From NCBI GenBank assembly GCA_045127595.1, contig JBGVQS010000001.1, forward strand, positions 1-64,000: a stretch of DNA of 64,000 nt. Reading direction: 5' to 3'. Of the stretch, positions 47,714 through 57,539 are shown in pieces. The notes beneath the pieces were generated by a model. That model did no database searches, had not been told where the DNA came from, and saw nothing but the letters and a program-made list of their open reading frames with translations. Within the stretch, counting starts at the first letter, position 1. Every line of letters begins with the position of its first letter. The position numbers and the translations under genes are program-made. This DNA comes from Scatosoma sp045127595. GTDB taxonomy: Bacteria > Bacillota > Clostridia > Christensenellales > Borkfalkiaceae.

Positions 47714-48634
47714 TTATAAACGAATTACGTGTAAATTTTTTATCACTTCGTCATATTTTTCTTTTGCAAAAGATACTCTGCCTGCGGTCATTACCGTTGC
47801 CGTGCCTGCCGCTACCCCTGCGCGCAAAATTTCCGCCAGCGGTGCGCCGTCCTTTAACTGCATTGCCGCCGCCGCAACCATGCCGTCTCCCGCGCCTACC
47901 GTGGAATTGACCGCTACGTTGATACTCTTGCAATAATAGGCTTGCATTCCGTCCGTGATTACCGCGCCTTGCTTGCCTAAGGAGAGTAAAACGCGCTTTG
48001 CACCGCGATTCAACAGCTCGTTACAAGCAGCCAGCATTTCCGCTTTGTCCGTGATATGCCGACCGAGCGTATGCTCTAATTCGTCCAAGTTCGGCTTTAC
48101 GAGATCCGCGCCCGCTTCCAAGGCATAAAAGAGCTTCTTTCCCGTTGCGTCCACTACCTTTAACGAACGAGCGTCCACCGCCGCCGATAACGCGCCGTAA
48201 TAGCTTTCCGATAAGCCGCGCGGAAGTCCGCCTGAAAGTACGGTTACTTCGCTTTTTGCGGAAAGCATACGCACCATATCCACAAGCTCTTCCGCCTTTT
48301 CCTTGCCGACTTCTTCCCCAACGTCGTTGATTTCCGTCAGCATAGAGCGGTTGTCTATGATTTTATAATTTTCACGAACCCTGCCTTTGTTCCAAACGAA
48401 CGTAAACGGCACGCCTTCCTTATCCAACGCGTTTTCAAACACGTAACCGTTTTCGTTATACATCATTCCCGTAGCGTAAGGCGAGCCGCCCAAACGGGCA
48501 ATCCCTATCGCTACGTTTAATCCCTTGCCGCCCAAAGAGAGCGTCTTGCTTTTGACTACGTTTGTTTTGCCGATATTCAAAGAATCCAGCTCGATCGTTA
48601 CGTCGGTACAAGGACTCATACACACGGTTGTTAT
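47714..48634 (-). CDS. PfkB-family sugar-phosphate kinase (1-phosphofructokinase/tagatose-6-P kinase type)
   Basis: This protein of about 306 aa, counted from MITTVCMSPC (SD GGGGGAAG upstream; the frame opens at 48649), is a ribokinase-fold kinase. Motifs: SLGGKGLNVAIGIARLGG near residue 36, VKPNLDELEHTLG, and the catalytic NSTVGAGDGMVAAAAMQL near residue 255. FruK and LacC phosphorylate fructose-1-P or tagatose-6-P; no PTS genes are adjacent to decide. It is followed by pfkA on the same strand, with separate signals. Confidence 0.8.
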   Translation of the reverse strand: MTTVCMSPCTDVTIELDSLNIGKTNVVKSKTLSLGGKGLNVAIGIARLGGSPYATGMMYNENGYVFENALDKEGVPFTFVWNKGRVRENYKIIDNRSMLTEINDVGEEVGKEKAEELVDMVRMLSAKSEVTVLSGGLPRGLSESYYGALSAAVDARSLKVVDATGKKLFYALEAGADLVKPNLDELEHTLGRHITDKAEMLAACNELLNRGAKRVLLSLGKQGAVITDGMQAYYCKSINVAVNSTVGAGDGMVAAAAMQLKDGAPLAEILRAGVAAGTATVMTAGRVSFAKEKYDEVIKNLHVIRL

Positions 48635-48750
48635 CATTTCTTCCCCCAAGGGTATTATAAAACCCCAACGGTTATATTATACTACATAAAAGCAGGAATT
48701 TCAAGAGCTAATTTGAAATTTTTTCCGTTTTTTAGTAAGTTTTTCACAAG

Positions 48751-48775
48751 AAAAAAGACCGCCGCAGCGGTCTTT
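48751..48775 (-). terminator. Terminator of pfkA
   Basis: AAAGACCGC and GCGGTCTTT pair around a 4-base loop, with T's following on the minus strand, 23 bases after the pfkA stop. Confidence 0.9.
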
Positions 48776-48797
48776 GTCGATATTTGCGTTTTGTGGA

Positions 48798-49757
48798 TTA
48801 CATGGAGATCATTTGCAGGGTTTCGTAAAGCTCGTAATTGAAGGTCTTTTTCATGGAAACCGCTTCGATAATATCCATATCGATAATCTTATTGTTGCGG
48901 ATACCTACTACGCGGTTGCCGATACCGTCGTTGAGCAAACGCACCGCTTTATTACCGAACTGCGCCGCCAACATTCTATCCGCCATTGTGGGAGAACCGC
49001 CGCGTTGTACGTGCCCGATACAGGTAGGACGTACGGAGTATTCCGTGCGTGCTTGCAAGCCCTTTGCAAAGTCGTCCGCGCTCATAACCCCTTCCGCTAC
49101 GACGATAATATTAGAGTGCTTTCCGTTGGCACGAGAATGATTGATACGGGAAACGATATTTTCCATATCAAACGCGATTTCGGGAACGACAATAATTTCC
49201 GCGCCCGACGCGATACCGCTGTACAAAGCAATATCACCGCAATGTCTACCCATAACCTCTACAACCGAAACACGTTCGTGCGAAGTCATAGTATCACGCA
49301 ATTTATTGATGATGTCTAAGCAGGTATTAACCGCCGTATCAAAACCGAGCGTATAGTCCGTATATTCCAAGTCGTTGTCGATCGTGCCGGGAATACCGAT
49401 GGTAGGAACGCCGTATTCGCTGAGCACTTTCGCACCCCTAAACGAACCGTCGCCACCGATAACGACAAGCCCTTCGATACCGTGTTTTTCCAAGGTATCG
49501 AGCGCCTTTTTCTGTCCTTCGAGCGTCATCATTTCCAAACATCTTGCCGTGCGGAGCTTCGTACCGCCGAATTGTACAATGTTGGAAACACTACGCATTT
49601 CCATAGGAATAATATTATCGTCAATCAAGCCTGCATAGCCGCGTTCGATCCCGAACACTTCCATTCCAAAATAAATCCCCGAACGTACTACCGCACGGAT
49701 AGCCGCGTTCATGCCGGGCGCGTCGCCGCCGCTTGTCAATAAACCGATTCTTTTCAT
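48798..49757 (-). CDS. pfkA: PfkA, ATP-dependent 6-phosphofructokinase
   Basis: This 319-aa enzyme, started at MKRIGLLTSGGDAPGMNAAI (GAGGT upstream; a longer frame opens at 49793), has the classical bacterial length. Motifs: VVIGGDGSFRGAKVL, GIPGTIDNDLEYTDYTLGFD with the catalytic Asp, EVMGRHCGDIAL and LGHVQRGG-like IGHVQRGGSPTMADR. The Gly-Asp-Gly after GGD points to ATP rather than pyrophosphate as donor. It lies after dnaE, with its own promoter. Confidence 0.96.
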   Translation of the reverse strand: MKRIGLLTSGGDAPGMNAAIRAVVRSGIYFGMEVFGIERGYAGLIDDNIIPMEMRSVSNIVQFGGTKLRTARCLEMMTLEGQKKALDTLEKHGIEGLVVIGGDGSFRGAKVLSEYGVPTIGIPGTIDNDLEYTDYTLGFDTAVNTCLDIINKLRDTMTSHERVSVVEVMGRHCGDIALYSGIASGAEIIVVPEIAFDMENIVSRINHSRANGKHSNIIVVAEGVMSADDFAKGLQARTEYSVRPTCIGHVQRGGSPTMADRMLAAQFGNKAVRLLNDGIGNRVVGIRNNKIIDMDIIEAVSMKKTFNYELYETLQMISM

Positions 49758-49848
49758 TTCGTACCTCTTTTCCGTAAATCCTTTCACAAACAAACCGCGC
49801 GTTTGCGGTCAATCTCTTCGTTTTTAAAAGCATTTTTATACAATAACT

Positions 49849-49876
49849 ATTATAGCAAAACTGAAAAAAAACACAA
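49849..49876 (-). promoter_or_regulatory. Promoter of pfkA
   Basis: On the minus strand, TTGTGT (49871-49876), a 16-base spacer and TATAAT (49849-49854), about 90 bases before the start. Confidence 0.6.
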
Positions 49877-49902
49877 CTCTTTTTTAGTATATTTTGTAAT
49901 TT

Positions 49903-52900
49903 TTATGCGATTTTTATACAGTTTTCAGGCAAAAAGCTCGAAAGCTCTGCCATAAGCGCCTTTCCAAGCGATACTTTCTGCGAACAAAGCATTTTCTTAC
50001 CGTTCTGCACAAAGCACACGGGCGTATCACCTTCATAGAAGGTGAGCGTATCCAAAAGCTCTTCAATATCTTCTTCGTCTAAATTAGAAACGTTGAGCCA
50101 AAGCTTTTTCGGTTTTTCGACCGCTTTGGGCGCGGCAGGCTCTGCCGAAGCGTACACCGACGACGCCGTATAGACGGGCGCGGACGTTTTCGGCTTATCC
50201 TCCTCCAACGTAAATTCCGTCATTTTATCTACGATAATCACGGGCGCTTTTTCTTCTTCGATACTGATTTTCCCCGAAAGCTCCACTACCGCGTCCACGT
50301 TCAAAAAGTCGCGGATACGCTCGTAAATTTTCGGGAAGCAAACGCATTCTATCATACCGTAAAGGTCTTCCACGGTTACGAACGCCATAAACGAGCCGCT
50401 ACGCGTTTTCAGCTTTTTAAACGCCGAAATCATACCGCCCATCGTGATTTGCTGTCCGTCCGTAATTTCCGTGTACGTCTTTTCGCCCGTTTCTTCGTTT
50501 TCCGAATAGGCGTTCAGCATCGAGCAGTTAAACGTTCTATCCTTAAAATAGGGCAGGAACTTTTCAAACGGATGTCCGCTGACGTATACGCCGAGCACCG
50601 ATTTTTCCTTTGAAAGCTTTTCCATCGTTTCGTATTCGGGAATATTCGGATAACGAATATCGATCGCCTGCTCCTCAATAATGCTGCCAAACAGCGAAAT
50701 TTGATCCCCTGCCTTTTGCTTTTCACGAGCGCTTACGCGCGTCATAACTTCTTCGTAGACTGCCGCCACCTGCGAACGCGCATAGCCAAAGCAATCGAAC
50801 GCACCTGCATAGATCAAGCTTTCCACGATACGTTTATTGACGTATTTTGAACAGCGGGAAACGAAATCGGCAAAGTCCTTAAATAAGCCGTTTTCCTGCC
50901 GTTCGCGGATAACCGCCGCGATTGCGTCCTGTCCTACGCCGCGAAGCGCGCCAAGACCGATACGAAGCCCGTTGCCTTCTACCCAGAAAATATCCTTAGA
51001 TTTGTTGATGTCGGGGGGCAAGACGTCGATATTTTTTTCCTTCATATACATGATATATTTGGAAACTTCTTCGATCTTGTCGATACGGTCGTTTAAAATG
51101 CCTGCAAGAAATTCCTTGGGATAGAAATATTTCAAATATGCCGTACGATAAGCGACTACCGCATACGCCGCCGCGTGCGATTTGTTGAACGCGTAGGAAG
51201 CAAAGCTTTCCATATCCGCGAAAATTTTCGCCGCAACTTCTTCGGGAATCCCTTTCGACGCACAGCCGGAAATCCCTTCCGCGGGCGCACCGTAAATGAA
51301 TTTGTCCTTTTGTTCCATCAGCTCTTTTTTCTTCTTTTTCGCCATGGCACGGCGCACAAGGTCCGCTTGTCCAAGCGAATACCCTGCAAGCTGTTGGAAT
51401 ATCTGCATAACTTGTTCCTGATATACGATAACCCCGTACGAGTTCTTTAAAATCGGTTCAAGATAGGGCGTGTCGTAAACGACTTCGTCGGGATTATGCT
51501 TATTGCGAATATATTTCGGAATAAAGTCCATAGGGCCTGGACGGTACAAAGAAATCCCTGCGATCAAATCTTCCAAACAGTTGGGTTGCAGTTCTTTCAT
51601 GAACTTTTTCATGCCGCCTTGTTCGAGTTGGAACACCGCGTCCGTATCCCCGGACGAGATGAGTTGATACGCTTCGGGAACGTCCAAACCGATTTTGTCG
51701 AAATCAATGTCAATCCCCTTGCCTTCCTTGATATATTCGAGTGTGTTTTGAATGTCGGTCAAGGTCGTAAGTGCAAGGAAGTCCATCTTCAACATGCCCA
51801 CCGCTTCGACTTCTTTCATATCGAACTGCGTAACAATGTCTTCGCCGTTTCTTGCCAAAGGAACGTTATCGGAAAGAACTTTGTTGCAAATAACGACGCC
51901 TGCCGCGTGTTCGGACGTGTTTTTGGGCATACCTTCCAGCTTTAAGCCCATATCGATAACGCGGCGGAGTTCTTCATTGCTCTCGTACACGTCGATAAAT
52001 TCCGAATTTTTCTTTTGTTTTTGCTCGTTTAATTTTTTAAGGATTTCCCCGCGTTTTTCTTCGTTTTCTTCCGATTCAAGCTGTTTTTCGAGCTTGGGAA
52101 TCTTTAAGCCGAGCAATTCCCCGATGGTCGATTTACCGTCCATGAGTTTTGCCACTTTGTCCGTTTCCGAATAGGGAATCCCCATAACGCGCCCTACGTC
52201 CTTGATAACGGCGCGGGAAGCGAGCGTTCCGAACGTAACGATTTGCGCTACGTTTTCGGGGTGGTATTTTTCACGGACGTATTCGATCGTTTCATGCCGA
52301 CGTTTTGTACAAAAATCGACGTCGAAGTCGGGCATGGATACACGGTCAGGGTTCAAGAAACGCTCAAAAATCAAATCGTATCTCAACGGATCAACGTCCG
52401 TAATCCCAATCGAGTACGCAACGATACTGCCTACCCCCGAACCGCGCCCCGGTCCAACGGGAATACCGTTCAAACGCGACCAGTTGATATAATCCCAAAC
52501 GATTAAAAAGTAATCGGCAAAGCCCATTTTGATAATGATGCCCAGCTCGTATTCCGCACGTTCTTTGATGGTATCGGTAATTTCCGCATAACGCTTGGGC
52601 AAGCCCTCCCACGTTAAACGAGTCAAATAATCGGGAGAAGTAGAACCGTCGTCGGGCTTATACAAAGGGATCAGCGAAGTGTCGCGGATCGGATCACCTT
52701 TAGGGGTAATATCGAACACGGGTTCTTCAATCTTATCCGCAATCACGCGGGTGTTGGAGATCGCTTCGGGCACGTAATGGAAAAGCTCCAGCATTTCGTC
52801 CCCCGATTTCATGTAAAATTCGTGCGTGTCGAATTTCATACGCTTGGGATCGGCAAGCGTCTTTTTCGTTTGAATACAAAGAAGTACGTCGTGCGCTTCC

Positions 52901-53532
52901 CAGTCGTCCTTTTCAATATAATGCACGTCGTTCGTTGCGACAAGCTGAATATCCAGCTCTCTTGCGAGCTTGATCAAATCAGGCAAAACCTGCTTTTCTT
53001 CGGGGATATCATGGTCTTGAATTTCGATATAAAAATCTTCCCCGAAGGTCGCTTTCATATCCGCCGCCCACGCTTTCGCGCCGTCGTAATCGCCGTTTAA
53101 CAAAAGCTGCGGAATTCTGCCAGCCAAGCAAGCAGAAAGGCAAATTACCCCTTCGCTGTGCTGCTTAATCATATCGTAGCTGATACGCGGTTTTCCGTAA
53201 AAGCCGTCGATATAGGACAGGGAATCGAGCTTTACGATATTCTTATACCCCGTTTTATTTTTCGCAAGCAAAAGGATATGCTCCGTCTTTGTTCCGGGGC
53301 GCTTGTCCAAATGGTTGTCCGTTGCGTACAATTCGCAACCGATAATATATTTTATCCCCTTTTTTACACATTCTTCCGCAAAATACAAGGACGCGTACAT
53401 ATTGCCGTGGTCGGTAACCGCGCACGCGTTGATATTATTTTTTACAAGATAATCCACGAGGTCGTCAACCTTTGCCGCCCCGTCCAAAAGACTGTATTCC
53501 GTGTGTAAATGTAAATGTACAAAATCCGTCAT
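49903..53532 (-). CDS. dnaE: DnaE, DNA polymerase III alpha subunit
   Basis: This 1,209-aa replicative polymerase of the DnaE1/3 type begins with a PHP domain (DFVHLHLHTEYSLLDGAAKV) whose His/Asp residues are kept. The polymerase palm has GPGRGSGVGSIVAYSIGITD and PDFDVDFCTKRRHE with the catalytic Asp pair. The fingers region includes EHAAGVVI and FQLEQGGMKKF. The beta-clamp and HhH/OB regions follow (ISLFG, then GMISAFKKLKTRSGSFMAFV). It is 10 bases after whiA. Length is normal. Confidence 0.96.
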   Translation of the reverse strand: MTDFVHLHLHTEYSLLDGAAKVDDLVDYLVKNNINACAVTDHGNMYASLYFAEECVKKGIKYIIGCELYATDNHLDKRPGTKTEHILLLAKNKTGYKNIVKLDSLSYIDGFYGKPRISYDMIKQHSEGVICLSACLAGRIPQLLLNGDYDGAKAWAADMKATFGEDFYIEIQDHDIPEEKQVLPDLIKLARELDIQLVATNDVHYIEKDDWEAHDVLLCIQTKKTLADPKRMKFDTHEFYMKSGDEMLELFHYVPEAISNTRVIADKIEEPVFDITPKGDPIRDTSLIPLYKPDDGSTSPDYLTRLTWEGLPKRYAEITDTIKERAEYELGIIIKMGFADYFLIVWDYINWSRLNGIPVGPGRGSGVGSIVAYSIGITDVDPLRYDLIFERFLNPDRVSMPDFDVDFCTKRRHETIEYVREKYHPENVAQIVTFGTLASRAVIKDVGRVMGIPYSETDKVAKLMDGKSTIGELLGLKIPKLEKQLESEENEEKRGEILKKLNEQKQKKNSEFIDVYESNEELRRVIDMGLKLEGMPKNTSEHAAGVVICNKVLSDNVPLARNGEDIVTQFDMKEVEAVGMLKMDFLALTTLTDIQNTLEYIKEGKGIDIDFDKIGLDVPEAYQLISSGDTDAVFQLEQGGMKKFMKELQPNCLEDLIAGISLYRPGPMDFIPKYIRNKHNPDEVVYDTPYLEPILKNSYGVIVYQEQVMQIFQQLAGYSLGQADLVRRAMAKKKKKELMEQKDKFIYGAPAEGISGCASKGIPEEVAAKIFADMESFASYAFNKSHAAAYAVVAYRTAYLKYFYPKEFLAGILNDRIDKIEEVSKYIMYMKEKNIDVLPPDINKSKDIFWVEGNGLRIGLGALRGVGQDAIAAVIRERQENGLFKDFADFVSRCSKYVNKRIVESLIYAGAFDCFGYARSQVAAVYEEVMTRVSAREKQKAGDQISLFGSIIEEQAIDIRYPNIPEYETMEKLSKEKSVLGVYVSGHPFEKFLPYFKDRTFNCSMLNAYSENEETGEKTYTEITDGQQITMGGMISAFKKLKTRSGSFMAFVTVEDLYGMIECVCFPKIYERIRDFLNVDAVVELSGKISIEEEKAPVIIVDKMTEFTLEEDKPKTSAPVYTASSVYASAEPAAPKAVEKPKKLWLNVSNLDEEDIEELLDTLTFYEGDTPVCFVQNGKKMLCSQKVSLGKALMAELSSFLPENCIKIA

Positions 53533-53542
53533 AATTCTTCCG

Positions 53543-54478
53543 TTATTCTTTTTCTTCCGTCTTTTTTGCCATATTCATCAGTTTGCGCATTCGGTGGTTT
53601 AAACAGCTCTTGCTCACCTTTAAAAGATTTGCAAGCTCCTGCAAGGATTTCGAGGGGTTTAACAGCCGCGCACGCGCAAGCGCTTTCAGCTCCTCGCTTG
53701 CGTTATCCAGCCCCCCCCTTTCGTGCAACTTGCGTATTGCAACGACTTGTCCGACCGCCGCAATCGCCGTTTTATCCGCGTTGCCTGCCATGCAGTTATT
53801 TACGCGGTTTTCTCGGTTTGCGCTGTCCCGTTTTTCCACGAGTGCAGAGAACTTTTTCAAAGCGTTTTCCGCGCCGATAATCGATAAAAAGTCGGAAATC
53901 GCTTCTTTGCTTTTGATAAATACGACGAACAAGTCCTTTCTTTCCGTCAGCTTTGCGAGCAGTTCAAATTCTTCCAAAATGCCGCAAAAATCTTCCGCGG
54001 TACGCTGCTGAGAAAAGGCAATTTCCAAATGATACCCTGTCTTTGCCTGCGCCGAGGGCACGCTGCAACTGCCGCCGCCTAAAAACGCGCCTTTGATATA
54101 ATCGATTTTCCCTTCGTCGCTACTTGTCAGCGTTGCGGAAATCCCTTCCCGAAAATCCTTTTCGCCACGCTTGAATAATTTCAAACCGCGAATGGCTTCC
54201 GCCGCGCGGGCGTGGGGACATTCTAACAAAAGCTTGCCACGACCGCTCATTTTATTCACCGTTGCGTGGGTGATCATCAAATCGAAACCGAACTCCCGAG
54301 AAAAGAGCTGCATGAAAAATTCAGCGACGTTTTCCGTTTCACTCACGAGAAAAAAGGAGGGCTTTCCGTCGTTAAAACCAAGCTGTCCCGAAGTGCGCAC
54401 AAACGCCGATAACGCCGCCCTGCCGTGCGACGCGCCCTTCGTTATGATCTCCTTTTTTACGTCTGAAGTGAAATTCAT
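53543..54478 (-). CDS. whiA: WhiA, sporulation/cell-division DNA-binding regulator
   Basis: This 311-aa protein has an N-terminal LAGLIDADG-homing-endonuclease-like part (MNFTSDVKKEIITK, RAALSAFVRTSGQLG, YIKGAFLGGGSCSVPSA) without the catalytic acids, and a C-terminal HTH (LARARLLNPSKSLQELANLL, KSCLNHRMRKLMNMA). It is conserved in Gram-positive bacteria and affects division and chromosome segregation. The usual rapZ and yvcK neighbours are absent. It lies between a PHP gene and dnaE. Confidence 0.94.
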   Translation of the reverse strand: MNFTSDVKKEIITKGASHGRAALSAFVRTSGQLGFNDGKPSFFLVSETENVAEFFMQLFSREFGFDLMITHATVNKMSGRGKLLLECPHARAAEAIRGLKLFKRGEKDFREGISATLTSSDEGKIDYIKGAFLGGGSCSVPSAQAKTGYHLEIAFSQQRTAEDFCGILEEFELLAKLTERKDLFVVFIKSKEAISDFLSIIGAENALKKFSALVEKRDSANRENRVNNCMAGNADKTAIAAVGQVVAIRKLHERGGLDNASEELKALARARLLNPSKSLQELANLLKVSKSCLNHRMRKLMNMAKKTEEKE

Positions 54479-54487
54479 ATAATCCCT

Positions 54488-55264
54488 TTACAGTTTTTTC
54501 TTGTGTTCCGCAAAACGGAAATTCGGCAATCTGCCGTCGATATTGTCAATCCTATCCAACGGGAAATTTAAGCGGGAAAGCTGTTCTTCTACGATTTTGA
54601 TTTCCCCTACGCGCGAAGCGGAATGTGCGTCCGAATCGATAATAAACCGCGCCGAAGTCTTTTGCACAATCTCCGTCAATTCCTCGTCCGTCAAGTGTGT
54701 TTTTTTAGAGTTTAATTCGATATACGTGCCGTAATCGGCTGCGCATTTCGCCACTTCCAACGAATCGGACGGACACAGATAATTTAGATGCGTTATCGTG
54801 TCGATCGGGTTGTTTTTTATCGCATTGATATAGGCTTGCGTGTTCCGTTTTATCAGCGTTTTCGAGGGTTTATACCCAAATTTTGCGCAGTGGAAATTCG
54901 CGCCGCCATAGCGGAAACAATCAAGCAAATTCGCATACCAAACGAACACGTGCTTGCCGCAAAAATATATATCGAAGCCTTCGTAATCGCGTTCCGTCAA
55001 GTCCGATTTTCCGTTCAAGCCAAGAATATTCGCTTCAATTCCTACCAAAACGTCTATCCCAAGCGTTTTCGACGCTTCGCGGCATTCCCGTTTATATTCT
55101 TCAAATTTTTTACGCTTTAAGCCAAACGCCACGTGCGTAAAGCCGTGATCGGATATGCCGATCTGTTTCAAACCCAACTCTTTCGCGCGCGTTGCGTTTT
55201 CCAAAACGCTGTTCTTGCCGTGCGAAAAGGGTGTATGCGTATGGTAATCTCCCGTTAAAATCAC
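54488..55264 (-). CDS. PHP-domain phosphoesterase
   Basis: This 258-aa metal-dependent hydrolase of the PHP superfamily has GDYHTHTPFSHGKNSV near the N-terminus, IGISDHGFTHVAFG, LVGIEANILG, THLNYLCPS and the C-terminal FIIDSDAHSASRVG. The full set of His/Asp metal ligands is present. This family includes HisK histidinol phosphatases and nucleotide phosphatases. The his operon here lacks a histidinol phosphatase, so this enzyme is one candidate, but genomic neighbours are cell-wall and replication genes. Confidence 0.85.
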   Translation of the reverse strand: MILTGDYHTHTPFSHGKNSVLENATRAKELGLKQIGISDHGFTHVAFGLKRKKFEEYKRECREASKTLGIDVLVGIEANILGLNGKSDLTERDYEGFDIYFCGKHVFVWYANLLDCFRYGGANFHCAKFGYKPSKTLIKRNTQAYINAIKNNPIDTITHLNYLCPSDSLEVAKCAADYGTYIELNSKKTHLTDEELTEIVQKTSARFIIDSDAHSASRVGEIKIVEEQLSRLNFPLDRIDNIDGRLPNFRFAEHKKKL

Positions 55265-55277
55265 TGTATTTGCCCCT

Positions 55278-56153
55278 TTATTCCAAATATTGTATCTCTT
55301 CTTCCAAGGCTACGCCGTACTGCGAAAATACCGCGTTTTTGATCGTTTGGATCAATGCTTTTATCTCCGCCGCGCTGCAACCGCCCTCATTGATGATAAA
55401 ATTCGCGTGTTCTTCCGAAATCCGTGCGCCGCCATTGCGCAAGCCTTTCAAGCCCGCCCCTTCGATCAGCGCACCCGCAAAAACGTCCTTAGGATTTTTA
55501 AAAACACAACCCATGCTTTTCCCCTTGGGTAAATGCGCACGCTTTTCCATATAGGCGCGTTTGCTTTTTTCTATCTCTTCCACGCTCGTTTCCTGCAAGC
55601 GCAACGTGCCGCCGAGAATCACGCTTTTGTCCGTCATAAAACGGCTTGTTTTATATGCGTAGCCGCACTCTTTCACAGGCAAGGTTTTTAATTCTCCTTG
55701 CGTATAGACAAGCACGCTGTCCAAAAGCTCCGCAATATACCTGCCAGCCGCCCCTGCGTTCATATACAGCGCGCCCCCAAGCGTACAGGGTATTCCCGCT
55801 AAAAATTCACCGCCGCCAAGCTCCGCTTTTTTACAGCCGCGCAAAAACGCGCCGCTCGTTACGCCTGCGCCTACGTACGTATATTCCCCGAATTTGATCT
55901 CCGTTAAACATTTCGTACTAATTAACGCTTTGTTTGTTCCCCCATCAGCAGGCAAAATATTCGTCATATTCCCTACCGTGTAATAGGGCACTCCCCTTTT
56001 TTCAAACGCTTGTAACAAAGAAACCGCTTCGTTTACGCTCTTGGGATAAAAACAAGCGCGCGCTACGCCGCCGCAACCGATAGAGCTGTGTAAAGCAAGC
56101 GAATAGGGCGCTTCATGCGCAAAGCTCGAAAATTCTTCCAAATGAAATTCCAT
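55278..56153 (-). CDS. murB: MurB, UDP-N-acetylenolpyruvoylglucosamine reductase
   Basis: This 291-aa FAD enzyme reduces UDP-GlcNAc-enolpyruvate to UDP-MurNAc for peptidoglycan. Motifs: TVGNMTNILPADGG (FAD site), LAGIPCTLGGALYMNAGAAG, CGYAYKTSRFM and MGCVFKNP, where the usual proton-donor Ser is Cys, a known family variant. The C-terminal Glu lies in INEGGCSAAEIKALI. It begins the murB-PHP-whiA-dnaE block. Confidence 0.94.
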   Translation of the reverse strand: MEFHLEEFSSFAHEAPYSLALHSSIGCGGVARACFYPKSVNEAVSLLQAFEKRGVPYYTVGNMTNILPADGGTNKALISTKCLTEIKFGEYTYVGAGVTSGAFLRGCKKAELGGGEFLAGIPCTLGGALYMNAGAAGRYIAELLDSVLVYTQGELKTLPVKECGYAYKTSRFMTDKSVILGGTLRLQETSVEEIEKSKRAYMEKRAHLPKGKSMGCVFKNPKDVFAGALIEGAGLKGLRNGGARISEEHANFIINEGGCSAAEIKALIQTIKNAVFSQYGVALEEEIQYLE

Positions 56154-56171
56154 TTTTGCTCATACACCTTT

Positions 56172-56200
56172 ATTGTAACATATTTTTCGGTAATTTGAAA
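56172..56200 (-). promoter_or_regulatory. Promoter of the murB-PHP-whiA-dnaE block
   Basis: On the minus strand, TTTCAA (56195-56200), a 17-base spacer and TACAAT (56172-56177), about 20 bases before murB. Confidence 0.5.
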
Positions 56201-56282
56201 GTATTTCTTCCACTTTTGCGGAAAAATTTTTTGCAATTCCCCGATTGCTTATAAATATGCCCGTTTCTTCCGTTGTATACGC

Positions 56283-56324
56283 AAAAAAAGAAAGAGCCCG
56301 TGCGGAATCCGCCCAAGCCCTTTC
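56283..56324 (-). terminator. Terminator of nagA
   Basis: An imperfect stem (AAAGGGC... GGCGG-ATT-CCGC ...GGGCTCTTT) is followed by CTTTTTTT on the minus strand. Confidence 0.7.
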
Positions 56325-56351
56325 GATAAGAGGAAATAAGTATAATCTTTT

Positions 56352-57506
56352 TTAAGCCTGATAAATAATTTCGCCGTCGCGAACGGTCAAAATAACGTCG
56401 AAGTTTCCGTTGATTACGGTGAAATCCGCTTTCTTGCCGACCTTGATACTGCCCGTTTCCTTGTAGATATTCAAGTTCTTCGCAGGGTTCGCCGTCGCGT
56501 AATCAACCGCTTGCGTCAAAGGCACGCCTACCTTTTCGACCATATTCTTGATCGCTTTATTCATCTGCAAAACGCTACCAGCCAAAACGCCGTCTTCCAA
56601 ACGCGCTTCTCCGTTTTTCACGTAAACCGTTTGTCCGCCAAGCTCGCTAACGCCATCAGGAAGCCCTTTCGCACGCATAGCGTCCGTAATCAAGGTCAGT
56701 TTGTCCAACGGTTTGTTTTTAACGAGTAACTGCATTGCGGGAACGGATACGTGAATGGTATCCGCAATCAATTCGCAGTTGAGTGCGTCCAACAGCATAG
56801 CGCTGCCAACCGTACCGATTTCACGGTGATGCAAGCCCGTTTGCGCGTTGTACGTATGCGTTACGTTCTTTGCGCCTGCTGCAACCGCCTTTTCAATATC
56901 GGGATATTTCGCGCCCGTATGTCCGATCGAGGGAACAATCCCCTTTTTCGCCAAATGACGGATAAACGCTTCCGCGCCTTCCACTTCGGGAGCAAGCGTT
57001 ACGACTTTGATCGAGTTACCGCTCGCTTGATTGTAGTTGTCAAACGCCTCGATATTCGGTTCTTTTACGTATTCGAGCGGTTGTGCGCCCTTATGCGCCG
57101 CCGCAATGAACGGACCTTCTAAATGAATCCCCGCAACGCGCGCACCTTCTTTGGGGTTTTGTTCCTTATACGCCTTGACCGCTTCCATCGCTTTCGTGAT
57201 ATTTTCGGGGCTTTGCGTCATTGTGGTTACAAGAAAGGACGTCGTACCTTCCGCGGCAACCGTCTTTGCAATCGTCGCAATATCTTCTACCGTACCGTCC
57301 ATACCGTCCGAACCGCCCGCACCGTGGATATGCTGATCGATAAACCCGGGCAAAACAATCGCGTCTTTGGGAAGTTCGATCACGTCGGTATATTTGCTAA
57401 CGCCAACCCCTTTTACGATTTTAACGATCTTTTCGTCAAAGATTACCGAGCATTTTTTAATGCCCTTTCCTTCCACGTAAACTTTGGCTTTTCTAAAACA
57501 CTTCAT
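56352..57506 (-). CDS. nagA: NagA, N-acetylglucosamine-6-phosphate deacetylase
   Basis: This 384-aa amidohydrolase starts at MKCFRKAKVYVEGKG (AAGGAG upstream; the frame opens at 57530). Metal and substrate motifs: LPGFIDQHIHGAGGSDGMDG, IHLEGPFIAAAHKGAQ, IGHTGAKYPDIEKAVAAGAK, THTYNAQTGLHHRE and LITDAMRAKGLPDG with the catalytic Asp. It makes GlcN-6-P and acetate. Its neighbour is a ROK-like kinase; a GlcN-6-P deaminase is not adjacent. Confidence 0.94.
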   Translation of the reverse strand: MKCFRKAKVYVEGKGIKKCSVIFDEKIVKIVKGVGVSKYTDVIELPKDAIVLPGFIDQHIHGAGGSDGMDGTVEDIATIAKTVAAEGTTSFLVTTMTQSPENITKAMEAVKAYKEQNPKEGARVAGIHLEGPFIAAAHKGAQPLEYVKEPNIEAFDNYNQASGNSIKVVTLAPEVEGAEAFIRHLAKKGIVPSIGHTGAKYPDIEKAVAAGAKNVTHTYNAQTGLHHREIGTVGSAMLLDALNCELIADTIHVSVPAMQLLVKNKPLDKLTLITDAMRAKGLPDGVSELGGQTVYVKNGEARLEDGVLAGSVLQMNKAIKNMVEKVGVPLTQAVDYATANPAKNLNIYKETGSIKVGKKADFTVINGNFDVILTVRDGEIIYQA

Positions 57507-57539
57507 AACGAATTCTCCTTCGTAAATCAAGCTTTACAA

